64,000 nt of DNA from Tropicimonas sp033101155 (lineage in GTDB: Bacteria; Pseudomonadota; Alphaproteobacteria; Rhodobacterales; Rhodobacteraceae): positions 62,001 through 126,000 of the forward strand of contig NZ_JAWMPX010000013.1 of the NCBI RefSeq assembly GCF_033101155.1, read 5' to 3'. The position numbers and the translations under genes were made by a program. The stretch's first letter is position 1. The number at the start of each line of letters is the position of its first letter. Positions 33,836-43,009 of the stretch are shown here, in pieces. A model generated the notes under the pieces. It was not told the DNA's origin. It searched no databases and saw nothing but the letters and a program-made list of their open reading frames with translations.

Positions 33836-36121
33836 TCACACTTCGTGCGTCGCCTTCGAGGTCCCCGACATCCAGACGAGGCAGGCCGGCAGGACGACAA
33901 GGTCCGCCAGAAGGGCGAGACCAAAGACCGCGATGGAGAGCGCGCCGAACGCGACAACGGACGGCAGCCCGGCAAAGAGCGTCGCGGACAGGCCGATGGA
34001 CAGTGTGACCGAGGTCATGATGAGCGCTGGCGCAACCTCCGACAGGGCGCGATGGATGTCGTCGGGGCGCGCCCGGTCGAACCTCGGGGAGGTGAGGCGC
34101 AACCGGTTCAGCGCGTGAAGCGTGTCGTCAATGGCGAGGCCAAAGGCAATGGTCAGCGCGATGCCGGAAGCGAAGTCGAGCCCGCGTCCGGACAGGGCAA
34201 GCCAACCGCCAACGAGCGTTACCGGCAAGGCATTGGGGATCAGGGCGGCGGCCGTGATCCGGAGCGAGCGGGACCAGGCGAGGATCAGCGCCCCCGAGGC
34301 GAGGATGGCGACGAGGAAACATCGGTTGAAATCACCCAGCATGTCATGGCTGGCAAAGGCCGACATGGTTTCGAGCCCGGTCGCACGGCTCAGGCCGATT
34401 GCACGCGCGGCCGGGTCGTCCGCCAGCGAGGTTTCGATCTCGGCGACCTGTCGACGGGTCTGTTCGGACCCCGCGTAGGGATAGGGCAACGAGACAAGGC
34501 CTGCCGTTCCGTCCCGCGAGACCATCTGCGCCAGCGCCTGGGCGGGCAGGCTGTCCAGCACGGCCCGCGTCTCGGTTCCCATGCGCCTCGCAAGCGCCGT
34601 GGGCGACAGGATCTCCTGCCCGTCGACATGAGCGGCGAGCCGGTCATGCGCGGCGTCGAAAGCGGCGGCCGGTGCCTCGGCGTCGAGATCGAAACGGAAA
34701 AGCAGCGCGCCGGTCGGGCCGAAACTCGCCTCGACCTGGCGCAGGGTGGCAAGCGTCGGGGCCTGCTCGGGCAGGCTGCCGAGGAGCGAGAAGCGATATT
34801 CGACACTGGTGAAGGCGGCGATGGCGAGGCACATCGCGGCGAGCGCCGTGAGGGCGATCCGGCGCGGGTATCTCAGCGCCGTGGCGATCACCGGGTCTGC
34901 GGGGCTGGCCGCACGCGGCGGCTGGGCGCGGCCGAACAGGTATCTGGCCGGGAGCAGCGCGAGCAATGTGGTCATGACGAGCGGATGCACAACGAGTACC
35001 GCGACAAGCGCGATGAGTGTGCTGCTGGCGCCGATCACACCAAGCTCGGCGATGAGCTGAGATGACGAGAGGCTGAGCGAGGCAAAGGCGATGGCGGTGC
35101 TCACGGATGCCAGGACACAGGCCGGCGCCACCCGCCGCAGCGCGCTGCGCACCGGGCTGGCGCAGCCGGCGGCGTGCAACCGGCGGGTCTCGTGGCTCAG
35201 GTGCAGCGCATCGGAGAAGGCAATCACGAGGATCAAGACCGGTAACGGCACCGTCACCACGCTTATGGGAATGCCGGACAGGCCGAGGAGACCAAGCACC
35301 CAGAGCAGCGCCGTTGCCGCCACGGCCGCCGTGGCCGCACCAAAGACGAGGCTGCGTAGGACAAGTGCCGCGGTCAGGCTGCCCAGCACGGCACCGGCAA
35401 GGTTGAGCCACCTGAAATCGCGCGCCAACTGATCCAGCACGCGCTGCTGGATGACCGGGTATCCGGTCAGGCGGGGTTCGATTCCGGCCGCGCGCAGCTT
35501 CGCAAGCTCCAGCTCGGGCACACGGGCGCCGGAGGTCTCGGCCAGGGACGGCTCGGGCTCCAGTTGCAGGACCACGAGCATCGCGTCCGCATCCGCCGAG
35601 AGAAACCGGTCGAGCCAGGGTTGCCGCTGGCGCGCGTCGGCAAAGGCAGCCGACAGGTCGTCTGGCCAGGTCGTACTCTCGCCAGACAGGAACGCCCGGG
35701 GACCGTCCGGCCCCGGGACGGGCAGCGAGAAAGCGGAGACTGCCGCGGCAACGCCGTCGGTCAGTTGGAGGTCCAGCAGGTAATCGGCCAGCGCCTGAAG
35801 GCGCGCCCTTTCGGCGAAGCTCTCGGCTTCAAGCAGCAGGAAGAGACGGTTCGTCCCGGCATCGAAATCTTCCTGCAGGGCACGAAAATCAGCATGGCGC
35901 GCCGTATCGCTCTCGAAGGTGCGCGCGAGCCCGTCATCGAAGCGCAAACGCAGCAGGCCAGCGGTCCCGAACAGATCGACCAGCAAGAGCAACGCCCAGC
36001 AAGCCAGCAGCAGCACCAGACGCGACCGCCTGCGCCCCGGGTTGGGCACCCCGGACCCGGCCGTGCCGGGTTGCTTGCTGTCGCGCGGGTCTTGCTGCCC
36101 GCCTGTCCTGTTTCCGTTCAC
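33836..36121 (-). CDS. RND/MMPL-superfamily exporter
   Basis: Large inner-membrane protein of about 761 aa with the MMPL layout: one helix, a periplasmic domain, a bundle of helices, a second periplasmic domain and a second bundle. The conserved segments PVLILVIAFSDALHLSHE and IAFGLAIDDTLHALNRLR carry the acidic residues of the proton path in this family. The cargo may be a lipid or hydrophobic compound. No ATG exists near the start: GTG at 36121 or GTG at 36205 are candidates, so the N-terminus is uncertain. Confidence 0.88.
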   Translation of the reverse strand: MNGNRTGGQQDPRDSKQPGTAGSGVPNPGRRRSRLVLLLACWALLLLVDLFGTAGLLRLRFDDGLARTFESDTARHADFRALQEDFDAGTNRLFLLLEAESFAERARLQALADYLLDLQLTDGVAAAVSAFSLPVPGPDGPRAFLSGESTTWPDDLSAAFADARQRQPWLDRFLSADADAMLVVLQLEPEPSLAETSGARVPELELAKLRAAGIEPRLTGYPVIQQRVLDQLARDFRWLNLAGAVLGSLTAALVLRSLVFGAATAAVAATALLWVLGLLGLSGIPISVVTVPLPVLILVIAFSDALHLSHETRRLHAAGCASPVRSALRRVAPACVLASVSTAIAFASLSLSSSQLIAELGVIGASSTLIALVAVLVVHPLVMTTLLALLPARYLFGRAQPPRAASPADPVIATALRYPRRIALTALAAMCLAIAAFTSVEYRFSLLGSLPEQAPTLATLRQVEASFGPTGALLFRFDLDAEAPAAAFDAAHDRLAAHVDGQEILSPTALARRMGTETRAVLDSLPAQALAQMVSRDGTAGLVSLPYPYAGSEQTRRQVAEIETSLADDPAARAIGLSRATGLETMSAFASHDMLGDFNRCFLVAILASGALILAWSRSLRITAAALIPNALPVTLVGGWLALSGRGLDFASGIALTIAFGLAIDDTLHALNRLRLTSPRFDRARPDDIHRALSEVAPALIMTSVTLSIGLSATLFAGLPSVVAFGALSIAVFGLALLADLVVLPACLVWMSGTSKATHEV

Positions 36122-36261
36122 CCGACCCACCGCAAAGACCGCCCACTGCCACCAAGTCTCGCATATCCCGCGCCGTTTGCCGCTGCGTGTGAATGGTCGC
36201 ACCACGCCCGGGCTTCCCCTCGCGCATATTTCCGGCCTAGTCTGCGGCGGGGAGGCGACGA

Positions 36262-37035
36262 ATGAACCGACTGAAATCGCGGATTGTTTCGCTCTATACA
36301 GGACAGGCGCAGAGGTCGGTTCGCTTCCGCTATGCGCTCATCGTCTTTGATCTCGCCACGGTGGCCTATTTCATCGCCGTCACGCCGTTCCCGATGACCC
36401 CACTGATCAAGGCAATCAACGTGCTTCTGGCGATCGTGATCCTGGCGGATTTCCTCTGCCGGCTCTGGATCGCGCCGAACCGATGGGCGCATCTGGGACG
36501 GGTCTATGTGATCGCCGATGTCATCGTCCTCGGCTCGCTCCTGTTCGACCCCTTTATCGCCATCAACCTGACCTTCCTGCGAATCCTGCGCGGCTTGCGA
36601 CTTGGACATTCGAACTACCTGTTGCAGGACCTCCGAAGCGGGTCGCAATTCTTCCGCGAACATGAGGACGCACTTGTCGCGGCATTGAACCTCGTGGTCT
36701 TCGTCTTCGTCACAACCTCGGGTGTCTTCGAACTCTTTGCCGATGCGAACCGCGGCATGGCGGGCTATATCGACTCGCTCTACTACACGGTGACAACCCT
36801 CACCACGACCGGGTATGGCGACCTGACCCCGCAGACACCCCCGGCCAAGCTCTTCGCGATCCTGATCATGGTGGTTGGCGTTTCGCTTTTCCTGCGCCTG
36901 GCCGGCGCGATTTTCACCCCCAACAAGGTCCATGCCCCCTGCCCGACCTGCGGGCTGACCCGGCATGACATCGATGCGGTCCATTGCAAGCATTGTGGCG
37001 GGATGGTGAAAATCGAGACGAAAGGCGCCGGCTAG
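36262..37035 (+). CDS. Six-helix potassium channel with C-terminal zinc-ribbon motif
   Basis: A 257-aa voltage-gated-type ion channel. Helices S1-S3 run from about residue 22 to 95. An S4-like segment FLRILRGLRLGH (about 105-116) has arginines at every third position. The pore filter is TTTGYGDLTP (181-190), which predicts K+ selectivity, and S6 follows. The last 31 residues carry C227, C230, C242 and C245 in a CxxC-11-CxxC arrangement like a zinc ribbon, which should lie in the cytoplasm. Divergent from the RND exporter gene. Confidence 0.9.
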   Translation: MNRLKSRIVSLYTGQAQRSVRFRYALIVFDLATVAYFIAVTPFPMTPLIKAINVLLAIVILADFLCRLWIAPNRWAHLGRVYVIADVIVLGSLLFDPFIAINLTFLRILRGLRLGHSNYLLQDLRSGSQFFREHEDALVAALNLVVFVFVTTSGVFELFADANRGMAGYIDSLYYTVTTLTTTGYGDLTPQTPPAKLFAILIMVVGVSLFLRLAGAIFTPNKVHAPCPTCGLTRHDIDAVHCKHCGGMVKIETKGAG

Positions 37036-37090
37036 GGCGCTGATCACCCCGCGCGACACGGGGACGGGGCTCTGGCGACAGGAAACCGGT

Positions 37091-37894
37091 TCAGCTCGAA
37101 AGAAGGCCGAGATCTGTGTCCGTGGCAGTTGGTCCGAACTTGTCACGCGGAGGCCAGGGCCGGTCGCGCCATTCGGGGTCGAAGGTGAAACTGGAGACCG
37201 TGCGCCCCTCTGGCAAAGACCCGTTCCCGGCGCCGAGCGCATAGTCGTAGTAGAGCTTCACGATCTGTTCGCGGGAGACCTGCTGGGCCGCGGGATGCCC
37301 CAGGCACGCCGTGCGCCAGCGCGCGACACGGGCGTAGCCGGGGGCATCCGGCAGGTCGAAACCTTCGAAGTAATCGAGAAACCAGAAGCGCATGAAAATC
37401 GGCGTGAAGACGGCTTCCGCCAGCCCGAATTCCTCGAACAGCCATGTGCCCTCCGGATTGTGCTCAAGAAGGAAATCGTTCAGATCGCGATAGAGCGCCA
37501 GGAGCCTTTCGCGATGGGGGCCCGTTTCCGCCGGATCCCGGTTCATGACATACAGATAGCCCGCCATCGTGAAGGCGCCCTCGCGGCCGATCAACATGCC
37601 TTCGACCGCGTGCTCCAGCGTGTCGGAGCGTCGGATCTGCCGATCGCCGATGGCCTCGTCGAGATAGCGCAGGATGACGAGGCTTTCCTTGATGATCTTT
37701 CCATCCGTCATTTCCAGCACTGGAAGGGCTGTGGTGCCGCGCGTCTTGCGCAGCAACGCCGGATCGCGGGGCCGGGTTATGTCGACAACCTCGAAGGCCA
37801 CGGCATCGGGTGTGCCTTTCAACGCCAGCAGGATTTCAAGTCGCTGCGAGAAAGGACAGACGGGAATATGATAGACAATCGGGCAATCTCTCAA
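37091..37894 (-). CDS. Glutathione S-transferase family protein
   Basis: A 267-aa GST-like protein. The N-terminal thioredoxin fold has HIPVCPFSQRLEILLALKG, with the CPFS active-site sequence of omega/glutaredoxin-like GSTs, and the cis-proline in TTALPVLEM. A C-terminal helical domain follows from about residue 100. The start appears to be a TTG at 37894 with a good AGGAG ribosome site 6 bp upstream; no ATG is near. It lies downstream of an ABC exporter gene on the same strand. The substrate is unknown. Confidence 0.85.
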   Translation of the reverse strand: MRDCPIVYHIPVCPFSQRLEILLALKGTPDAVAFEVVDITRPRDPALLRKTRGTTALPVLEMTDGKIIKESLVILRYLDEAIGDRQIRRSDTLEHAVEGMLIGREGAFTMAGYLYVMNRDPAETGPHRERLLALYRDLNDFLLEHNPEGTWLFEEFGLAEAVFTPIFMRFWFLDYFEGFDLPDAPGYARVARWRTACLGHPAAQQVSREQIVKLYYDYALGAGNGSLPEGRTVSSFTFDPEWRDRPWPPRDKFGPTATDTDLGLLSS

Positions 37895-38008
37895 AGCGCG
37901 CTCCTATCTGGCGGCCCCACGCGAATGGCCTCGCCGCCGAAACCTCATTCAACGCGCGCATGATCCTCGAAGTTGCCGCGACAAGGCAACCCGATTGCCC
38001 AGGCGGGC

Positions 38009-39808
38009 CTATTCAGCCGCGAGACCATCGGTGAATTGCAGCCGGGCGAGGCGGGCATAGAGGCCGCCCTGGGCGACCAACTCGTCATGCGTGCCCTCGG
38101 CCACGATCCGGCCGGCCTCGAAGACGAGGATGCGGTCGGCCTGCTTCACGGTGGCCAGGCGGTGGGCGACGATCAGGGTCGTGCGGCCTTCGGTCATCGC
38201 GTCCACGGCGCCTTGCACGGCGCGTTCGCTCTCGGCGTCGAGCGCGGAAGTGGCCTCGTCGAGCAGCAGCACCGGGGCGTCGCGCAGGATGGCCCGGGCA
38301 ATGGCGATGCGCTGTTTCTGGCCGCCCGAGAGCATCACGCCGCGCTCGCCGACATAGGTTTCGTAGCCCTTGGGCATGGCGGTGATGAAGTCATGCGCCT
38401 GGGCGGCGCGGGCGGCGGCCTCGACCTCGGCATCGGTGGCTTCGGGGCGGCCGAAGCGGATATTCTCACGCGCCGTCTCGGCGAAGATGACCGGGTCCTG
38501 CGGGACAAGTGCCAGCGCACGGCGGAAGGCGGCGCGTTCCATTTCCGGCAACGCGATGCCATCGAGCCGGACAGCGCCCTGCTGCGGGTCGTAGAAGCGC
38601 AACAGCAGTTGGAGAATGGTGGATTTGCCCGCTCCGGAGGGACCGACAAGGGCGACCTGTTCGCCGGGTTTCACGGTGAAGGAAACACCGTTGAGGGCGG
38701 CGTCCTCGGGGCGGGTCGGGTAATGGAAGCCCACGTCCTCGAACGCGATCTCGCCGCGGGCTGGCGTGGGGAGCGCGACGGGAGCAGCGGGATCGGAGAC
38801 GGTGTCCTCTGCTTCGAGCAGTTCGATAAGCCGCTCGGTGGCACCGGCGGCCCGTTGCAGCTCGCCCCAGATCTCGGAGAGGGCGGCAACGGAGCCGGCC
38901 ATGATGCCGGCATAGATCAGGAACTGCACCAGCTCGCCGGCGGTCATCACGTCGCCGCGCACGTCACGGGCACCGATCCAGAGAACGCCGAGAATGCCGG
39001 AGAAGACCACGAAAATGATGATCATGGTCAGGGCCGCGCGCACGCCAATGCGGACCTTGGCGGAACGGTAGCTGGCTTCCGTAACCTCGCCAAAGCGGTC
39101 TCGGCTGGCAGCCTCATGCGAATAGGCCTGCACCGTCTGCGCGGCCTGCAACGCCTCGGCGGCATTGCCGGAGCTCTGTGCAATCCAGTCCTGGTTCTCG
39201 CGGGAGAGTTTGCGCACGCGGCGGCCGAGCGCGAGGATCGGCAGGATGACGACCGGGATGATCGCCAGCACCATCAGCGTCAGCTTGACCGAGGTGAAGA
39301 ACATCATCACCAGCCCGCCCACGAAAAGCAGCGTGTTGCGCAGGAACCAGGAAACAGAAGAGCCGATCACCTGCAGGATCAGCGTCGTGTCCGTTGTGAT
39401 GCGGGAGATGACCTCCCCTGTCATGAGCCCCTCGAACCAGGTCGGGCTCATGGCGATCATGCGGGCGAAGACGGCCTTGCGCAAATCGGCCACGACCCGT
39501 TCGCCGAGCCGGGTGACGATGTAGTAACGCATGCCCGTGCCAAGGGCGAAAATGGCGGCGATGCCGATGGCGGCCATGAAATAGCCGTCCAACAGCGCCA
39601 GCGCCCCGTCCTCGAAACCGTCAACCACGCGGCGGGCGGCCATCGGCAGCAGCAGCGAGACGCTGGCAGTGATGACGAGCGCGATTCCTGCGAGGATGAC
39701 ATAGCGGCGATAGGGCGAAAAGTAAGGGAACAGCGCCCGGAGCATCCCGACCCGTTTCGAGCTTTCGCGCTGGTGCTCGGCCTCGGCTGCATTTCGCGCC
39801 ATTTCCAT
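38009..39808 (-). CDS. ABC exporter, MsbA-like half transporter
   Basis: A 599-aa fused membrane and ATPase protein. The N-terminal half has six hydrophobic helices. The ATPase shows Walker A GPSGAGKST, signature LSGGQKQR, Walker B VLLLDEATSALD and the H-loop VAHR. It probably works as a homodimer exporting a lipid or hydrophobic compound. It is divergent from the Nudix gene, with GST downstream on the same strand. Confidence 0.93.
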   Translation of the reverse strand: MEMARNAAEAEHQRESSKRVGMLRALFPYFSPYRRYVILAGIALVITASVSLLLPMAARRVVDGFEDGALALLDGYFMAAIGIAAIFALGTGMRYYIVTRLGERVVADLRKAVFARMIAMSPTWFEGLMTGEVISRITTDTTLILQVIGSSVSWFLRNTLLFVGGLVMMFFTSVKLTLMVLAIIPVVILPILALGRRVRKLSRENQDWIAQSSGNAAEALQAAQTVQAYSHEAASRDRFGEVTEASYRSAKVRIGVRAALTMIIIFVVFSGILGVLWIGARDVRGDVMTAGELVQFLIYAGIMAGSVAALSEIWGELQRAAGATERLIELLEAEDTVSDPAAPVALPTPARGEIAFEDVGFHYPTRPEDAALNGVSFTVKPGEQVALVGPSGAGKSTILQLLLRFYDPQQGAVRLDGIALPEMERAAFRRALALVPQDPVIFAETARENIRFGRPEATDAEVEAAARAAQAHDFITAMPKGYETYVGERGVMLSGGQKQRIAIARAILRDAPVLLLDEATSALDAESERAVQGAVDAMTEGRTTLIVAHRLATVKQADRILVFEAGRIVAEGTHDELVAQGGLYARLARLQFTDGLAAE

Positions 39809-39937
39809 CTCCCCGTTGTCGTTCGAGGAGCATTAGCGATCTGGGCGGGGAGCGGCAAGCGGCTTGGCACTTGGGCGGGCAGCGCGCGGGAGATATGCAG
39901 GAGGGGCGCGGAGCACGGGGAAACAGGGGAGGTCGGC

Positions 39938-40390
39938 ATGGCCGCAAGCGGATTCGAAAGCCTTTTGGGCGATACAGGGCTCGTCGGGGCCAAGCTGGCG
40001 CTCTGGTCGGGCGATCAGCTGCTCTGCTACCTGCGCGATGATTTCGACCATATCCCCGACCCCGACAAATGGGACCTGCCCGGCGGGCTGCGCGATCCGG
40101 GCGAAACGATTCGGGACTGTGCGCTGCGGGAGGTGCAGGAGGAGTTCGGCGTGTCGCTTTCGGCGGACGGGTTCGATTTTGCGGCCCGCTTCGTCAAATT
40201 CGAACCTCACCGGCTCGAAGCCGTCTTTCTCGCGGCGCGTCTGCCCAAACGGCTGATCGGCGAAATCAGCTTCGGCGATGAGGGACAATGCTGGGAGATG
40301 ATGCCGGTCGCGACATATGTCTCGCATCCGCGCGGCGTCCGGGAGCTGCAATCCTGCGTCGCGCTCTGGTGGGAAGGTCTCGATGGCTGA
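39938..40390 (+). CDS. Nudix hydrolase
   Basis: A 150-aa pyrophosphohydrolase with a complete Nudix box: GGLRDPGETIRDCALREVQEEFGV (G-x5-E-x7-REVQEE-x-G), about residues 50-73. Substrates of such proteins include damaged nucleotides, ADP-ribose and NADH; it cannot be narrowed here. The ATG at 39938 follows GGGGAGG; the much longer open frame upstream is antisense to the ABC exporter. Confidence 0.93.
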   Translation: MAASGFESLLGDTGLVGAKLALWSGDQLLCYLRDDFDHIPDPDKWDLPGGLRDPGETIRDCALREVQEEFGVSLSADGFDFAARFVKFEPHRLEAVFLAARLPKRLIGEISFGDEGQCWEMMPVATYVSHPRGVRELQSCVALWWEGLDG

Positions 40391-40597
40391 GCCGCGCATT
40401 CCCGGCATCGCAAGCCTCTTGCCGGGCAAGGGCGGCGCTCTGACGGCCCGGCGGGCAAACCGGCCAGCCCCCCGAAAGGACACCGGCCTGCGGCGGCGGC
40501 GTTATGTCGGAAAAAACGCGCCCGGACCGGGCCGCAAACCCATTCGCGGAGCGGTCAACCTGTGTCAGGATGACCGCATTACATAGGAGTAGCGTTC

Positions 40598-40960
40598 ATG
40601 TCCGATTTCCTGATTCATATCACGACCGGCCCCGAAGACCCCACGAAGGCAACACTCGGCTGCCTCGTCGCGGCAACGGCTGCCAAGGCCGGGCATGAGA
40701 CCAGGGTGTTTCTGGCGGGCGATGCGGTTCGGCTTTTCGATCCGGAAGTGGCGGCGGTGCTGACCGGGCTGGGCACGGGGCGGCTGTCCGATCACCTGGA
40801 GGAGATCGCCGACCATGGCGGGCGGTTCTACCTCTCCGGCATGTCGGCAAAGGCACGCGGCTATGACGAGAGCCTGCTGGACGGCAGGCCGGCGGAGTTC
40901 GCCCTGCCGGACGTGCTGGTCGGGCTGGCCGACGAGGCCGCCACGGTGCTCTGCTACTGA
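40598..40960 (+). CDS. DsrE-family protein
   Basis: A 120-aa protein of the DsrE/DsrF-like family, with a flavodoxin-like fold and links to sulfur transfer. FLIHITTGPEDPTKATLGCLVAA opens it and ETRVFLAGDAV follows. It has C22 and a penultimate cysteine (C119), either of which could carry sulfur; the canonical DsrE active-site context is not clear. The ATG follows TAGGAG. It precedes the SPFH-NfeD pair on the same strand. Confidence 0.82.
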   Translation: MSDFLIHITTGPEDPTKATLGCLVAATAAKAGHETRVFLAGDAVRLFDPEVAAVLTGLGTGRLSDHLEEIADHGGRFYLSGMSAKARGYDESLLDGRPAEFALPDVLVGLADEAATVLCY

Positions 40961-41061
40961 TCCTGCGGTAGAATTCGACAATGCGCGCTTTTGCGCCCCT
41001 TTGCAGCGGCGGCTAGGGCAGGCATAGTCGCGCCAGGTAAACCGACAGGACCAGTTCTCTC

Positions 41062-41952
41062 ATGCCCAATGATCTTCTTGCTTCCCTGACCGGCGGCTCG
41101 ATCGTGCTTCTGCTGATCGCCGCCTTCATTATTGTCTGTGTGTTTCTCGGGGTCCGGATCGTCCCGCAATCCGAGAAATACGTGGTCGAACGCTTCGGCC
41201 GGCTGCGCGCGGTGCTCGGGCCGGGCCTGAACCTGATCGTGCCCTTTCTGGACCGGGTTGCGCACCGGGTCTCGATCCTCGAACGCCAGCTGCCCAATGC
41301 CAGCCAGGATGCGATCACCTCGGACAACGTTCTCGTGCAGATCGACACCTCGGTCTTCTACCGCATCCTCGAGCCGGAAAAGACCGTCTACCGGATCCGC
41401 GATGTCGATGGCGCCATTGCCACGACCGTTGCCGGTATCGTCCGGGCCGAGATCGGCAAGATGGAGCTGGACGAGGTCCAGTCCAACCGCACCCAGTTGA
41501 TCGGGCAGATCAAGGCGCTGGTCGAGGACGCGGTGGACGATTGGGGGATCGAGGTGACACGCGCCGAAATCCTCGACGTCAATCTCGACACCGCCACGCG
41601 CGAAGCGATGCTGCAGCAGCTTAACGCCGAGCGGGCGCGGCGGGCGCAAGTGACCGAGGCCGAGGGTCAGAAACGGTCCGTCGAGCTGTCGGCGGATGCC
41701 GAGCTTTATGCCGCCGAACAGATCGCCAAGGCGCGTCGTATCCAGGCCGACGCGGAAGCCTATGCGACCGGTGTGGTCGCTGCGGCAATCCGGGAGAACG
41801 GGCTTGAGGCAGCGCAATACCAGGTCGCGCTGAAACAGGTCGAGGCGCTCAACGCGCTCGGCAATGGCAGCGGCAAGCAGACAATCGTGCTGCCGGCCAA
41901 TGCGCTGGAAGCCTTTGGCGACGCTTTCAAGATGCTGAAGGGAAAATCGTGA
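41062..41952 (+). CDS. SPFH/band-7 membrane protein (QmcA-like)
   Basis: A 296-aa stomatin-type protein: one N-terminal membrane helix (VLLLIAAFIIVCVFLG), an SPFH domain starting at IVPQSEKYVVERFGRL, and a charged coiled coil (about residues 190-245) rich in Ala-Glu-Arg. Such proteins build membrane microdomains and affect protease or quality-control complexes. It overlaps an NfeD-like gene by one base, the usual partner. Confidence 0.93.
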   Translation: MPNDLLASLTGGSIVLLLIAAFIIVCVFLGVRIVPQSEKYVVERFGRLRAVLGPGLNLIVPFLDRVAHRVSILERQLPNASQDAITSDNVLVQIDTSVFYRILEPEKTVYRIRDVDGAIATTVAGIVRAEIGKMELDEVQSNRTQLIGQIKALVEDAVDDWGIEVTRAEILDVNLDTATREAMLQQLNAERARRAQVTEAEGQKRSVELSADAELYAAEQIAKARRIQADAEAYATGVVAAAIRENGLEAAQYQVALKQVEALNALGNGSGKQTIVLPANALEAFGDAFKMLKGKS

Positions 41953-42239
41953 TGATCTGGAACGAATGGTGGGCGTGGGCGGCAGCCGGGCTCGTTCTGG
42001 CGATTCTCGAGGTCTTTGCGCCAGGCTGGATCTTTCTCGGCTTTGCCGTGGGGGCCGGGGTGACAGCGCTCCTGCTGGCCATGGGCGGCGCCCTGGGAGG
42101 GGCGCTGGCCGATTCCCTGCCGACCCTCCTCGTCACCTTCTCAGTGCTCTCGCTCGCCGCCTGGCTGGTGATGCGGCAGGTCTTCGGACTGCGCGGCGGA
42201 TCTGTGAAGACCTTCGACACCGATATCAACGAGAACTGA
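41952..42239 (+). CDS. Short NfeD-like membrane protein
   Basis: A 95-aa membrane protein with three hydrophobic segments, coded directly after the SPFH gene with its ATG on the last base of that stop (a GTG at 41949 is also possible). Position and the IWNEWWAWAAAGLVLAILE start fit the NfeD partner of QmcA. It ends soon after the helices (KTFDTDINEN), so the soluble OB-fold domain of typical NfeD proteins is absent. No frameshifted continuation is visible downstream. Confidence 0.85.
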   Translation: MIWNEWWAWAAAGLVLAILEVFAPGWIFLGFAVGAGVTALLLAMGGALGGALADSLPTLLVTFSVLSLAAWLVMRQVFGLRGGSVKTFDTDINEN

Positions 42240-42370
42240 CGCCAACGTCTCCTGATGCGCAAAGGGAGAAGGGCCGAGCCCGTCACCCTTTGCGCGCAAC
42301 AGGGCACAAGGCAAAGGACCGTGCCGAGATCTGGCGCGGGCCTCCCGCAGAACTCTGCAGATGAACCCGC

Positions 42371-42925
42371 TCAGTCGTTCCGCTTGATCGCTCGCGCCGG
42401 ATTGCCGACAACAACTGTTTCCGGGGGAACGTCCCGTGTAACCACGCTGCCTGCCCCGACAACCGCCCCGTCTCCGATTGTCAGGCCGGCCAGGATGATT
42501 GCCCCTCCGCCGATCCAGACCCGCTTTCCGATGTGGACCGGATGGGCGATCTCCAGCCCGTCAACCGTCCGCTTGACCGGATCCTGATGATGTTCAGCGC
42601 AGTAGATCTGCACATTCGGTCCGAGCGCGCTTTGCTCGCCGATGGTCACGGTTGCACAATCCAGGATCGTGCAACCGGCATTCAGATAGACCTGGTCGCC
42701 AAGGACGATATTGATGCCATAGGCGCAATGAAACGGCGCCTCGATCATGGCGTCTTTCGCGGTAAGGAGCCGCGCGAGTTTCGGGCCGATCGCGCCGCGT
42801 TCCTCCGGCGGCAAGCTGTTATGCTCATGCACAGCGGAGCGGGCGGTCGCCCGGAGGTCATCCAGTTCCGCGTCGAGACATGTGTACCACTCGCCCGCCG
42901 CCATTTTCTGCCGTTCGGTCTTCAT
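42371..42925 (-). CDS. Maltose/galactoside O-acetyltransferase family protein
   Basis: A 184-aa left-handed beta-helix acetyltransferase of the LacA/Maa/NodL type. The N-terminal Mac domain is MKTERQKMAAGEWYTCLDAEL. Hexapeptide repeats run from about residue 60, and IYCAEHHQDPVKR carries the catalytic His region. The end ETVVVGNPARAIKR is typical. It transfers acetyl from acetyl-CoA to a sugar or similar acceptor. The ATG at 42925 follows GAGGAG. Convergent with the NfeD gene. Confidence 0.93.
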   Translation of the reverse strand: MKTERQKMAAGEWYTCLDAELDDLRATARSAVHEHNSLPPEERGAIGPKLARLLTAKDAMIEAPFHCAYGINIVLGDQVYLNAGCTILDCATVTIGEQSALGPNVQIYCAEHHQDPVKRTVDGLEIAHPVHIGKRVWIGGGAIILAGLTIGDGAVVGAGSVVTRDVPPETVVVGNPARAIKRND

Positions 42926-43009
42926 GCTGCTGCTCCTCAAGGCCGGGCATGCCCCCGGCCGATCTTCCGTGCATCGAAGGCGCGAGGGAGGCCCTGCCCC
43001 CCCGTCGGC

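Noticed and set aside
37973..39937. Long plus-strand open frame upstream of the Nudix gene
   Set aside because: It is antisense to the ABC exporter and is a product of GC-rich codon bias. The Nudix protein starts at 39938 with its own ribosome site.
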